Of a stretch of 32,983 bases of DNA, positions 16,804 to 24,649 are shown in pieces. Each line of letters opens with the position of its first letter. Position 1 is the stretch's first letter. A model generated the notes under the pieces. That model ran no database searches and was not told the DNA's origin. It was given only the letters and a program-made list of their open reading frames with translations. The DNA comes from Gammaproteobacteria bacterium. Its GTDB lineage: Bacteria; Pseudomonadota; Gammaproteobacteria; SZUA-229. The stretch covers positions 1 through 32,983 of the forward strand of contig DROB01000121.1 of assembly GCA_011321985.1 (NCBI GenBank), given 5' to 3'. The translations under genes and the position numbers were made by a program.

Positions 16804-18276
16804 ATGAGTATGTACCACACAAAAACCGTGACTGAACTTTCCGCCATGTTGCAGGCGGGCGAAGTCAGCAGTGTCGAACTAACCCGGTATTTTCTCGATC
16901 GCATAAAGAATAGCGACGATAAATTAAACAGTTTTATCACTGTCTGTGAAGAGCAGGCGCTGGCACAGGCAAGAGAGTCGGATGAAAAATTAAAAGCCGG
17001 TAACGCTCCTGCCCTGACCGGTGTTCCTGTAGCTCATAAAGATATTTTTTGTACCGATGGTGTGAAGACCAGTTGCGGTTCGAAGATGCTGGATAATTTT
17101 ATCTCGCCGTATGATGCAACCGTGATAACGAATATGCGCAAAGCCGGTGTCGTCATGCTGGGTAAGACCAATATGGATGAATTTGCGATGGGCTCATCGA
17201 ACGAGACCAGCTATTACGGTGCAGTCAAAAACCCCTGGAATCTGAAAGCGGTACCGGGTGGTTCCTCGGGCGGTTCAGCCTCTGCTGTTGCAGCACGGTT
17301 AGCTCCCGCATCGACCGGCACCGATACCGGTGGCTCTATCCGGCAACCCGCGGCATTCTGTGGCATTACCGGATTAAAACCGACTTACGGGCGTGTATCA
17401 CGATTTGGCATGATCGCTTTTGCTTCAAGCCTGGATCAGGCCGGGCCGATGGGGCAGAGTGCCAGCGACTGTGCGCTATTATTAAATGCCATGGCCGGGT
17501 TCGATGAAAAAGACTCTACCAGTATCGAAAAATCGGTACCGGATTATTCCGCCGATCTGGATGAACCATTGGCAGGTTTAAAAATTGGTCTGCCCAAAGA
17601 ATACTTCGATCATAAAGAAGGTGGTATGAACGCAGATGTCGAAGCTACTGTTAAAACCGCGCTGGAACAATATAAATCGATGGGTGCGGAGTTGATCGAG
17701 ATCGAGTTGCCTAACAGTAATCTGTCTGTCCCGGTCTATTATGTGGTTGCACCGGCAGAGTGTTCTGCAAACTTGTCGCGTTTCGACGGTGTGCGTTATG
17801 GTTATCGTTGTGAAGACCCGAAAGATCTGAACGATCTGTATACACGTTCACGTGGTGAAGGGTTTGGTGCCGAAGTCCAGCGTCGTATCATGGTGGGGGC
17901 GTATGCACTGTCATCCGGTTATTACGATGCGTATTACCTGAAAGCGCAGCAACTGCGCCACCTGATCAGCGATGATTTCAAAAAAGCGTATGAGAAAGTG
18001 GATGTCATCATGGCCCCGGTGACTCCGGAGACCGCGTTTAATATCGGTGAGAAAACCGACGATCCTATCTCGATGTATCTATCAGATATTTTCACCATCG
18101 CGGTTAACCTCGCGGGTATTCCTGCCATGTCTATCCCCGTGGGTTTCGTAGAAGGTATGCCTGTGGGTATGCAGATAATGGGCAATTATTTCGAAGAAGC
18201 TAAATTACTCAATGTAGCACATCAGTATCAACAGCAGACCGACTGGCACAAACAGATGCCTGAGGAGTTCAAGTAA
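16804..18276 (+). CDS. gatA: Asp/Glu-tRNA amidotransferase subunit A (amidase)
   Basis: The 490-residue glutaminase subunit of GatCAB, in the amidase-signature family. The catalytic triad falls at canonical numbers: Lys79 in VAHKDIF, Ser154 in PGGSSGGSA and Ser178 in TDTGGSIRQPA. The glycine-rich amidase signature spans about 151-180. It supplies ammonia from glutamine through a channel to GatB. The gene begins 48 bases after gatC and its stop overlaps the gatB start by one base (TAATG). Confidence 0.97.
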   Translation: MSMYHTKTVTELSAMLQAGEVSSVELTRYFLDRIKNSDDKLNSFITVCEEQALAQARESDEKLKAGNAPALTGVPVAHKDIFCTDGVKTSCGSKMLDNFISPYDATVITNMRKAGVVMLGKTNMDEFAMGSSNETSYYGAVKNPWNLKAVPGGSSGGSASAVAARLAPASTGTDTGGSIRQPAAFCGITGLKPTYGRVSRFGMIAFASSLDQAGPMGQSASDCALLLNAMAGFDEKDSTSIEKSVPDYSADLDEPLAGLKIGLPKEYFDHKEGGMNADVEATVKTALEQYKSMGAELIEIELPNSNLSVPVYYVVAPAECSANLSRFDGVRYGYRCEDPKDLNDLYTRSRGEGFGAEVQRRIMVGAYALSSGYYDAYYLKAQQLRHLISDDFKKAYEKVDVIMAPVTPETAFNIGEKTDDPISMYLSDIFTIAVNLAGIPAMSIPVGFVEGMPVGMQIMGNYFEEAKLLNVAHQYQQQTDWHKQMPEEFK

Positions 18277-19733
18277 TGTCTAGCGCGATGAATTCTGAGT
18301 GGGGGAAATGGGAGGTCGTCATCGGTCTGGAGATACATGCCCAGCTGGCCACCCGATCAAAAATATTCTCGGGCGCGAGTACCGCTTACGGTGCTGAGCC
18401 AAATACACAGACCAGTGTCGTCGATATCGCCCTGCCTGGTGTGTTACCTGTTTTGAATAAGGAAGCGGTGCACATGGCGGTAAAGTTTGGCATGGCGATC
18501 GATGCTGAAGTGGCAGACCGCTCGGTGTTCGCGCGCAAGAACTATTTTTACCCTGATCTTCCCAAGGGCTATCAGATCTCGCAGTTTGATCTGCCGATCG
18601 TCGGTCTGGGGTCTATCGATATCGAGCTGGAAAATGGCGATAAAAAGACCATCGGTGTCACCCGTGCGCATCTGGAGGAAGATGCCGGTAAGTCACTACA
18701 TGAAGATTATGCGGGCATGACAGGTATCGATCTGAACCGTGCAGGCACCCCGTTACTGGAGATCGTCTCCGAGCCGGATATGCGCAGTGCCAAAGAAGCC
18801 GTCGCCTACATGAAAAAAATCCATACCCTGGTACAGTACATCGGTATCTGTGATGGCAATATGCAGGAAGGTTCTTTCCGTTGTGATGCTAACGTTTCGG
18901 TCCGTCCTGCAGGTCAGGAAGAATACGGTACCCGTGCAGAATTAAAGAATATCAATTCATTCCGCTTCGTCGAACGTGCGATCAATATCGAAGTCGAACG
19001 TCAGATTGATCTGATCGAAGACGGTGGCGAAGTGGTACAGGAGACCCGTCTCTATGACTCGGTCAAGAATGAAACGCGCTCCATGCGTAGTAAGGAAGAG
19101 GCCAATGATTATCGCTACTTCCCTGACCCCGATCTGTTGCCGGTGATGATCACCGAAGAATATCGCCAGCAGGTGCGTGCGGAATTACCGGAGCTGCCCG
19201 AACAGAAACAACAGCGTTATATTGATGAGCTGAGCCTGTCGGCTTACGATGCCGGTGTCATAACGGCTTCGCTCGCGCTATCGAGTTATTTCGATACGGT
19301 GGCAGAGAAGACCGGTGATGCAAAATTATCGGCTAACTGGATCACCGGTGAGTTATCCGCAAGGTTGAACCGGGAAGAGATCGAGATCGATAAAGCACCG
19401 GTCGATGCAGAGGCTTTCGCTCAGCTACTGTCTCGTATCAGTGATAATACTATCTCAGGAAAGATCGCCAAAGATGTGCTGGATGCGATGTGGGAGGGTG
19501 AAGGCAGTGCCGATGATGTCATCGAGAGCAAGGGCCTGAAGCAGATCACGGATACCGGTGCCATCGAAGCCTTTGTCGATGAAGTGATCGCCAATAACCC
19601 GTCACAGTTCGAAGAATTAAAAGGCGGCAAAGACAAGATGATGGGTTTCTTTGTCGGCCAGGTGATGAAGATGTCGAAAGGTAAAGCGAATCCGGCGCAG
19701 GTCAATGAGCTTATCCGCAGTAAGATGAAATGA
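18276..19733 (+). CDS. gatB: Asp/Glu-tRNA amidotransferase subunit B
   Basis: The 485-residue kinase/transamidase subunit of GatCAB. The N-terminal catalytic cradle starts with WEVVIGLEIHAQLATRSKIFSG and includes FARKNYFYPDLPKGYQISQFD, HLEEDAGKS, NRAGTPLLEIVSEPDM and FRCDANVSVRP, all diagnostic. The YqeY-like tail that binds the tRNA elbow covers about residues 330-482 and ends NPAQVNELIRSKMK. The presence of GatCAB implies that Gln-tRNA or Asn-tRNA, or both, are made indirectly in this organism. Confidence 0.97.
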   Translation: MSSAMNSEWGKWEVVIGLEIHAQLATRSKIFSGASTAYGAEPNTQTSVVDIALPGVLPVLNKEAVHMAVKFGMAIDAEVADRSVFARKNYFYPDLPKGYQISQFDLPIVGLGSIDIELENGDKKTIGVTRAHLEEDAGKSLHEDYAGMTGIDLNRAGTPLLEIVSEPDMRSAKEAVAYMKKIHTLVQYIGICDGNMQEGSFRCDANVSVRPAGQEEYGTRAELKNINSFRFVERAINIEVERQIDLIEDGGEVVQETRLYDSVKNETRSMRSKEEANDYRYFPDPDLLPVMITEEYRQQVRAELPELPEQKQQRYIDELSLSAYDAGVITASLALSSYFDTVAEKTGDAKLSANWITGELSARLNREEIEIDKAPVDAEAFAQLLSRISDNTISGKIAKDVLDAMWEGEGSADDVIESKGLKQITDTGAIEAFVDEVIANNPSQFEELKGGKDKMMGFFVGQVMKMSKGKANPAQVNELIRSKMK

Positions 19734-19740
19734 AAAATTG

Positions 19741-19774
19741 TTTCCCTCTGCGTCTCCGTGCTTCTGTGGTTCAA
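19741..19774 (-). repeat. Dispersed ACCACAGAAGCACGGAGACGCAGAG-type repeat
   Basis: In the 73-base gatB-cyaY gap the minus strand reads AACCACAGAAGCACGGAGAC then GCAGAGGGAAA, a relative of the elements at 168-227 and 11742-11764. It directly follows the gatB stop. Confidence 0.5.
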
Positions 19775-19806
19775 ACTGTTGCTAGGCAGCTTTTAAGGTT
19801 TTTAAA

Positions 19807-20136
19807 ATGAACGAATCAGAATTTCAGGAAATTGCCGAACAGACCATCGAGGATATCCAGGATGCCATCGACAACAGCGGTGCCGATATCGATTACGATG
19901 AGATCGGCGGTGTGTTAACACTGGAGTTTGATAATGGCAGCAAGATTATCTTCAGCAAACAGGGTGCGATGAATCAATTGTGGATGGCAGCTAAAGCAGG
20001 TGGGTTTCATTTTGATTATGACCAGAGCTCAGCACAGTGGTTATGTGATAGCGGTGATGGTGAAGAGATGTATGCCATGCTGTCGAGATTAGCGAGCGAA
20101 CAGGCAGGTGAAGAAATTATCATCTCTGCGGAATAA
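19807..20136 (+). CDS. cyaY: Iron-sulfur assembly protein CyaY (frataxin)
   Basis: A 109-residue bacterial frataxin that binds iron and regulates the IscS-IscU cluster assembly. The acidic first helix (ESEFQEIAEQTIEDIQDAID) supplies the iron-binding face. The beta-sheet has DYDEIGGVLTLEFDNGSKIIFSKQ and the conserved LWMAAKAGGFHFDY, ending WLCDSGDGEEMYAMLSRL. Length and pattern match the family. It lies downstream of gatB with a repeat element between them. A short perfect hairpin GTCTGT-AATG-ACAGAC (20145-20160) follows the stop, without a T tract. Confidence 0.94.
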   Translation: MNESEFQEIAEQTIEDIQDAIDNSGADIDYDEIGGVLTLEFDNGSKIIFSKQGAMNQLWMAAKAGGFHFDYDQSSAQWLCDSGDGEEMYAMLSRLASEQAGEEIIISAE

Positions 20137-20183
20137 TTTTCGTCGTCTGTAATGACAGACCAGTAATCATATCGGAGAAAATC

Positions 20184-20741
20184 ATGAGTGAAGACATCAT
20201 TAACAATCTGGGACCATTAGCACCGCTTGCCGGAACATGGGAAGGGAATGGCGGTATCGATACCTCCCGGATCCACAGTAAGGAGACAGTGACAAAATTT
20301 CGGGAAAGAGCCGTGTTCGAACCGGTTGGTCCGGTAAACAATGGTCCGCAGAAACTGTATGGACTGCGTTATTCGATGACGGCGTGGCCACTCGGTAGTG
20401 ACGATGCCTTTCATGAAGAACTGGGTTACTGGTTATGGGATAAAGAGCATGGTCAGGTGTTAAAAACATTGATGGTGCCCCGTGGTGTTACGGTCAATGC
20501 CGGTGGCAGTGTGGCGGCAGACAGCAGACACTTTCGGCTGGAAGCGCAGTGCGGTTCTGAAACCTACGGTATCATGTCCAACCAGTTTCTGGATGAGACC
20601 TATAAAACAAAAAATTATTCGGTGGATGTCACGGTCAATGATGATGGCACATTCAGCTATAAACAGGATACACAGCTGTGGATCCCGATCAATCAGGCAA
20701 TCTTTCATCACACAGATGAAAATACATTAGCGAAAGTCTGA
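20184..20741 (+). CDS. Heme-binding beta-barrel (nitrobindin/THAP4-like) protein
   Basis: A 185-residue soluble protein of the FABP-like / nitrobindin group. The hallmark GxWxGxG occurs as LAGTWEGNGG (residues 15-24). The barrel continues with GLRYSMTAWPLGSDDAFHEELGYWLWD and ends FHHTDENTLAKV, where a histidine (174-176) supplies the haem ligand in nitrobindins. Relatives bind ferric haem and isomerise peroxynitrite; a similar role here is inferred. The start has GGAG eight bases upstream. It is on the same strand as cyaY, 47 bases after it, so co-expression is possible. Confidence 0.78.
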   Translation: MSEDIINNLGPLAPLAGTWEGNGGIDTSRIHSKETVTKFRERAVFEPVGPVNNGPQKLYGLRYSMTAWPLGSDDAFHEELGYWLWDKEHGQVLKTLMVPRGVTVNAGGSVAADSRHFRLEAQCGSETYGIMSNQFLDETYKTKNYSVDVTVNDDGTFSYKQDTQLWIPINQAIFHHTDENTLAKV

Positions 20742-20795
20742 GCGGGCATTGTTTGCCATCACAGAGCCTGCAACGGGTACGCCACGAACAGAATC

Positions 20796-21287
20796 ATGCT
20801 CTCTGAAAAACAGATAAAATTCCAGTCTGATTTTTTATCACCTTTAAAGCAGAAACTTTTTTACCTGAAAGATCTGCCGATGGGGCTTATCGCGGGAATC
20901 CGCTTGATCCAGCTGGATGAGTCTGTCTGTGTCACCGAAGTGCCTTTTCGCTGGCGAAATAAAAACCCGTTCAGATCTATCTATTTCGCGGTGCAGAGCA
21001 TGGCAGCAGAACTGTCAACTGCGGCACCGGTACTGCTGGTGCTGAAAGGACTGGAAGCCAATATTGCTTATATCATCGTCGATCTGAAGGTGACGTTCGT
21101 AAAAAAAGCACAATCAAAAATCACTTTTACATGCACGGATTATGGCAATATCCTCGATGCACTTTCGTCCTTGAGGCACCCGGATGATAATGCCGAAGTC
21201 ACCCTGAAAACAGTGGGCAGAGATGCGCAGGGTGAGGAGGTAGCGGTGTTTCATTTTACCTGGTCATTTAAAGTCAGATCCTGTTGA
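20796..21287 (+). CDS. DUF4442 hotdog-fold thioesterase-like protein
   Basis: A 163-residue protein with the pattern of DUF4442, a hotdog-fold family related to thioesterases. Diagnostic segments are PMGLIAGIRLIQLDESVCVTEVPFRW, NKNPFRSIYFAVQSMAAELSTAAPVLLVL and the strand DLKVTFVKKAQSKITFTC. Family members are uncharacterised; a fatty acyl thioester substrate is an inference from the fold. The start codon has no clear ribosome binding site. The gene ends 10 bases before the convergent anti-sigma-like gene, leaving no space for a separate terminator. Confidence 0.75.
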   Translation: MLSEKQIKFQSDFLSPLKQKLFYLKDLPMGLIAGIRLIQLDESVCVTEVPFRWRNKNPFRSIYFAVQSMAAELSTAAPVLLVLKGLEANIAYIIVDLKVTFVKKAQSKITFTCTDYGNILDALSSLRHPDDNAEVTLKTVGRDAQGEEVAVFHFTWSFKVRSC

Positions 21288-21296
21288 GAAGATATC

Positions 21297-22112
21297 TTAC
21301 TCGAGGACGTCCTTGATTGCCTGATCGATGTCTTCATCAGGGTATTGCAGCATGAATGTTTCGAGTTCCCGTCTTGCGGTTTCAAGATCATCCAGATCGA
21401 TTAATAGCTGAATTTTTTTAAGCCATTGCGCGGGTTTCAGACGTGGTTCGGCGGCATCACCAGCCAGCAGATTGTCCTGTTCTAACATCGGTGCTCTCGA
21501 AGTATTAGCTTCAGGGCTTTTGCTTATACCCGATGAGAAAAGATACAATGGCGTGGTTTTTTTAGCGGCGCTTCGTTGTTCCAGAGCCTGTACCCTGTTT
21601 GGTTTTAGTGCTGCGGGTCGCATCGCCTCTGCTTCTTTCAGGGCCGCTGGTGCCTGGGGTTGTGATCGACGCCAGGTATGTGGCTGCTTTTTCTTATCGG
21701 TTTGAAGGCGTTTTTTTTCAGTTATCGAGCGTGTTTTTATCGCAGTACGTTGTTCCCGGAGCGATGCCTTTCCACCATCATCTACCTGCTCGATTGCCTT
21801 ATCGAATGATGATGCGGGCTCTTGTGTGAGGCTGTCCGTCGGCGTGGTCGATGATGTCTGTTCGATTAATGGAACAAGAATAATACTGATGATCAGTACC
21901 GCAGCGACGGACAACAGAGCCGGCAGGCCGCCTGAAAACGGGCCCTTTATGACAGTAGGACGGGCAGGGCTGTGGGCGGACGATGCAGTTTCGTCGTGAT
22001 CTTCGGTGGCTTCATGTGCCGCAGCAAGTATCACCTTGTCCAGCCGCGCAGGTGGCCCCGGTTTTTTACCTTGCTGGTAAAGACGGGTGATCTTTTCGTC
22101 ATCTGTTGCCAT
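21297..22112 (-). CDS. Putative membrane anti-sigma factor
   Basis: A 271-residue protein with a single membrane helix at about residues 63-83. The short cytoplasmic part (ITRLYQQGKKPGPPARLDKVILAAAHEA) would bind the sigma factor; the long outer part is Ala/Pro/Lys-rich and probably disordered, ending in a compact helical domain (about 226-270: PAQWLKKIQLLIDLDDLETARRELETFML). It lacks a zinc-finger HC2 motif. The start overlaps the sigma stop by one base (TGATG), which is typical of sigma/anti-sigma pairs. The role is inferred from that coupling and topology, not from recognised sequence homology. Confidence 0.65.
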   Translation of the reverse strand: MATDDEKITRLYQQGKKPGPPARLDKVILAAAHEATEDHDETASSAHSPARPTVIKGPFSGGLPALLSVAAVLIISIILVPLIEQTSSTTPTDSLTQEPASSFDKAIEQVDDGGKASLREQRTAIKTRSITEKKRLQTDKKKQPHTWRRSQPQAPAALKEAEAMRPAALKPNRVQALEQRSAAKKTTPLYLFSSGISKSPEANTSRAPMLEQDNLLAGDAAEPRLKPAQWLKKIQLLIDLDDLETARRELETFMLQYPDEDIDQAIKDVLE

Positions 22113-22672
22113 CAGTCTTCCCCGGAAAGTTGATCGAGTGAGTCGCGTAATTTTTTTATCGCATAACGCAATCGGCTCTTCGCTGTTTCGAAATTGATGC
22201 CACAGGTTTCGGCGATCTGTTCGATACTCAGTCCGGCTTCTTCACGTAATAAGAATACCTCTTTCTGTTCTGCCGGCAGCCTGGTGATTGCGTCCAGCAA
22301 ATCGTCATATCGTGTCTGTGTCTGCAGTCGTTTTTCTGGTTGCGCTACCACCGTGTCTACGATGTTGTCCAGTTTGTCACTGTGGTTATCGACAGGGCGA
22401 ATATGATTCCTTCGGTACTGGTCGATGAGTCGGTTTCGAGCCAGATGGTATAACCAGGTTTTAAAACGGGCGGTCACCTGATAGTTCTTTCGGGCATTGA
22501 TGACTTTTAGCCAGATGTCCTGGAACAGTTCATCGACCGAGCCCTGATCGCTCTGTCTCAGTACGAAACGGTACAGCGGGTCTTTGTGCCGCTGGTACAG
22601 GCGGTCGAAAGCCTCTGCATCACCCGTGCTGTAGCGCATCATCAGATCCTCGTCAGATGTCGTATTGTCCAT
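22112..22672 (-). CDS. ECF-type RNA polymerase sigma factor
   Basis: A 186-residue group 4 sigma factor. Region 2 covers about residues 10-90 (DLMMRYSTGDAEAFDRLYQRHKDPLYRFV, DELFQDIWLKV, FKTWLYHLARNRLIDQYRR) and region 4 about 125-180 with the helix-turn-helix LSIEQIAETCGINFETAKSRL. I use ATG 22672 (MDNTTSDEDL), which gives the usual ECF N-terminus. A start at 22750 overlaps the upstream stop (ATGA) and would add 26 residues rich in cysteine; both are possible. It lies between a VWA lipoprotein gene and a probable anti-sigma gene. Confidence 0.9.
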   Translation of the reverse strand: MDNTTSDEDLMMRYSTGDAEAFDRLYQRHKDPLYRFVLRQSDQGSVDELFQDIWLKVINARKNYQVTARFKTWLYHLARNRLIDQYRRNHIRPVDNHSDKLDNIVDTVVAQPEKRLQTQTRYDDLLDAITRLPAEQKEVFLLREEAGLSIEQIAETCGINFETAKSRLRYAIKKLRDSLDQLSGED

Positions 22673-22708
22673 AGGCCAAGCATACGCTATTGTTTTATCG
22701 CGGCAACC

Positions 22709-22742
22709 CCTGCAGGTGCGAATGGCGTTGCACCTGCAGGTG
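22709..22742. promoter_or_regulatory. Strong inverted repeat in the vwa-sigma junction
   Basis: CCTGCAGGTGC (22709-22719) and GCACCTGCAGG (22730-22740) form a perfect 11-base-pair stem with a 10-base loop. The right arm is itself the 12-base palindrome CACCTGCAGGTG (22731-22742). It starts five bases after the stop codon of the VWA gene. There is no T tract, so an intrinsic terminator is unlikely. An RNA hairpin for processing or translational control, or a protein-binding site, are alternatives. Confidence 0.7.
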
Positions 22743-22746
22743 TCAT

Positions 22747-24552
22747 TCAACGTATTGCCTGTATGTTTTCATCGGCCTGTGTATTTTCTTCAGTCTGTGT
22801 CGACAATGAGCTGGCCAGGTTCACCAGCGAGATAAATTCGCCTCTGTAGCCATAGTTATCATCACCTCGCGATTTTCTTGCCAGCGTTAATACATCATCA
22901 TAAGAAAAGTTTTCTGTGTGTTTGCCGCCACGCAGCAGTTGCCCAAAACCGGCGACCGAGGCAGAGAAACGGTAGTGGTTACTCATGCTGGCCAGCTGTG
23001 TGTTGATATCTGACGCGTGGATAACCTGTTCGATCAGCTTACTCTTGTTTGCTTCCGGTTTTTTATAGCGAAGTCGCAGATGGGCCAGTTCATCCGAATG
23101 GTTTATTTTCCGGTCTATCGGTTTCCCATACCGTAAAGGGTCGATGGCGTGGCGTTTACTGTCCGTTAATGTGATCTCATAGAGTGCGGTCACCGTGTGG
23201 CCTGCTCCGATGTCACCGGCATCCACTTTATCGTTATTAAAATCTTCGCGTTTTAAGGCACGGTTCTCATAACCGATGAGGCGATACTCGGCAACCACGG
23301 CAGGGTTAAACTCGATCTGGATCTTCACATCTTTTGCGATAGTATTAAGCGTTGAGCTCATCTCGTCGACCAGCACTTTCTGTGCTTCATTCAAGGTATC
23401 GATATACGCATAGTTACCGTTACCGGCATCGGCGAGTTGTTCCATCAGATGGTCGTTGTAGTTGCCGGTACCAAAACCCAGTGTGGTCAATGAGATGCCG
23501 GTCTTGCGTTTTTCTTCGACCAGATCTTTTAAGGCTTCAAAGTTCACGGTACCGACATTAAAGTCGCCATCGGTAGCGAGGATGACGCGATTGATCCCGT
23601 CTTTGATGAAGGCCTGTTCTGCCAGCAGGTAGGCACTGCGGATACCAGCTGCACCGTTGGTGCTGCCACCGGCGGCCAGTGAGTCCAGTGCCTGTGTGAT
23701 ATCTGCTGATCGGTTGGCTGCCACGGGTTCGAGCACCACACCGCTCGCCCCGGCATACACCACGATAGATATTTTATCTTCGGCGCGCATCTGTTTGCTG
23801 AGTAGTTTGAGTGCCGATTTCAGCAGGCCGAGTTTGTCAGGCGAGTTCATCGATCCGGAAACGTCGATCAGGAATACCAGATTGGAAGCCGGCAGTTTTT
23901 TACTGTCCAGATCATACCCTTTGATACCGATATGCATCAGTCGTGTGTCCGGGTTCCACGGTGTTATACCGATCTCTGTGGTCACACTGAAAGGGGTCTC
24001 ATCATTCTCGGGTAAGGGATAGTCATAAGAGAAATAATTGACCAGTTCTTCGACGCGAACCGCATCTTCACGTGGCAGGCTTCCGGCATTGATCAATCTG
24101 CGGACATTACTGTACGAGCCGGTATCGACATCAATACTGAAGGTAGAGACAGGCGTTTCAGCGACCAGTGTGATGCCGTTGTCATCAAAATGATGATAGT
24201 TTTCACGGTTGAGTGCTTCGGCAGGTGCACGTATCGGCAGCGATGACCGGTATGCGTAATGGCTGGTGGATAGCATCCTCTGTTCCGATGCAGGTAGACG
24301 TAAGTAGGTAAGCGCATCATTTTTTTTGCGTAGCTTACCCGGCAGGGCGGGTGCACCTGAGGATTCAGCTGAAAGTTTATTTACTTTATCGTGTTCTCTG
24401 GCTGTCATCTCTATAGCCGGTTGTGGTAATGGCACGATCTGATTGTGGGTCTGGTCATGTTGCTGCGAAGGTGCGCACGCCAGTAATACAGAGCTGGTGA
24501 GTGCGGCTGTTAGCGCCATACGTGGCGTAGAAACGGGGTAATATTTATGCAT
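22747..24552 (-). CDS. VWA-domain (YfbK-like) lipoprotein
   Basis: A 601-residue protein. A signal sequence ends in lipobox LLAC with Cys26. After a linker and an N-terminal segment (about residues 110-215: VSTFSIDVDTGSYSNVRRLI), the VWA domain spans about 222-400 with an intact MIDAS: DVSGS (230-234), Thr298 in GGSTNG and Asp328 in ATDGDFN. A C-terminal YfbK/DUF3520-type domain follows (about 418-585). The function of such lipoproteins is unknown; the metal site suggests protein-protein contacts in the envelope. The start is preceded by CAGGAG within an inverted repeat. It is the first gene of an operon with an ECF sigma factor and an anti-sigma-like gene. Confidence 0.86.
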   Translation of the reverse strand: MHKYYPVSTPRMALTAALTSSVLLACAPSQQHDQTHNQIVPLPQPAIEMTAREHDKVNKLSAESSGAPALPGKLRKKNDALTYLRLPASEQRMLSTSHYAYRSSLPIRAPAEALNRENYHHFDDNGITLVAETPVSTFSIDVDTGSYSNVRRLINAGSLPREDAVRVEELVNYFSYDYPLPENDETPFSVTTEIGITPWNPDTRLMHIGIKGYDLDSKKLPASNLVFLIDVSGSMNSPDKLGLLKSALKLLSKQMRAEDKISIVVYAGASGVVLEPVAANRSADITQALDSLAAGGSTNGAAGIRSAYLLAEQAFIKDGINRVILATDGDFNVGTVNFEALKDLVEEKRKTGISLTTLGFGTGNYNDHLMEQLADAGNGNYAYIDTLNEAQKVLVDEMSSTLNTIAKDVKIQIEFNPAVVAEYRLIGYENRALKREDFNNDKVDAGDIGAGHTVTALYEITLTDSKRHAIDPLRYGKPIDRKINHSDELAHLRLRYKKPEANKSKLIEQVIHASDINTQLASMSNHYRFSASVAGFGQLLRGGKHTENFSYDDVLTLARKSRGDDNYGYRGEFISLVNLASSLSTQTEENTQADENIQAIR

Positions 24553-24560
24553 GGGATGCT

Positions 24561-24596
24561 CCTGCGTTTTATTGGGTTCATACAGGTAAACGCAGG
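24561..24596 (-). promoter_or_regulatory. Inverted repeat covering the VWA gene ribosome binding site
   Basis: On the minus strand CCTGCGTTT (24596-24588) and AAACGCAGG (24569-24561) form a perfect nine-base-pair stem with an 18-base loop. The 3' arm contains the Shine-Dalgarno region (GCAGGAG, about eight bases before the ATG at 24552), so folding would hide it. Translational control or an operator is possible; this is inference from sequence. Confidence 0.6.
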
Positions 24597-24649
24597 TGTG
24601 GCAGAAAAGGGTTAAATTATTTTATTTTGATGTACCTTGGGTATGTCGC

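Noticed and set aside
20145..20160. GTCTGT-AATG-ACAGAC hairpin after cyaY, considered as a terminator.
   Set aside because: Six-base stem without a T tract, followed within about 20 bases by a good ribosome binding site of the next gene; read-through is more likely.
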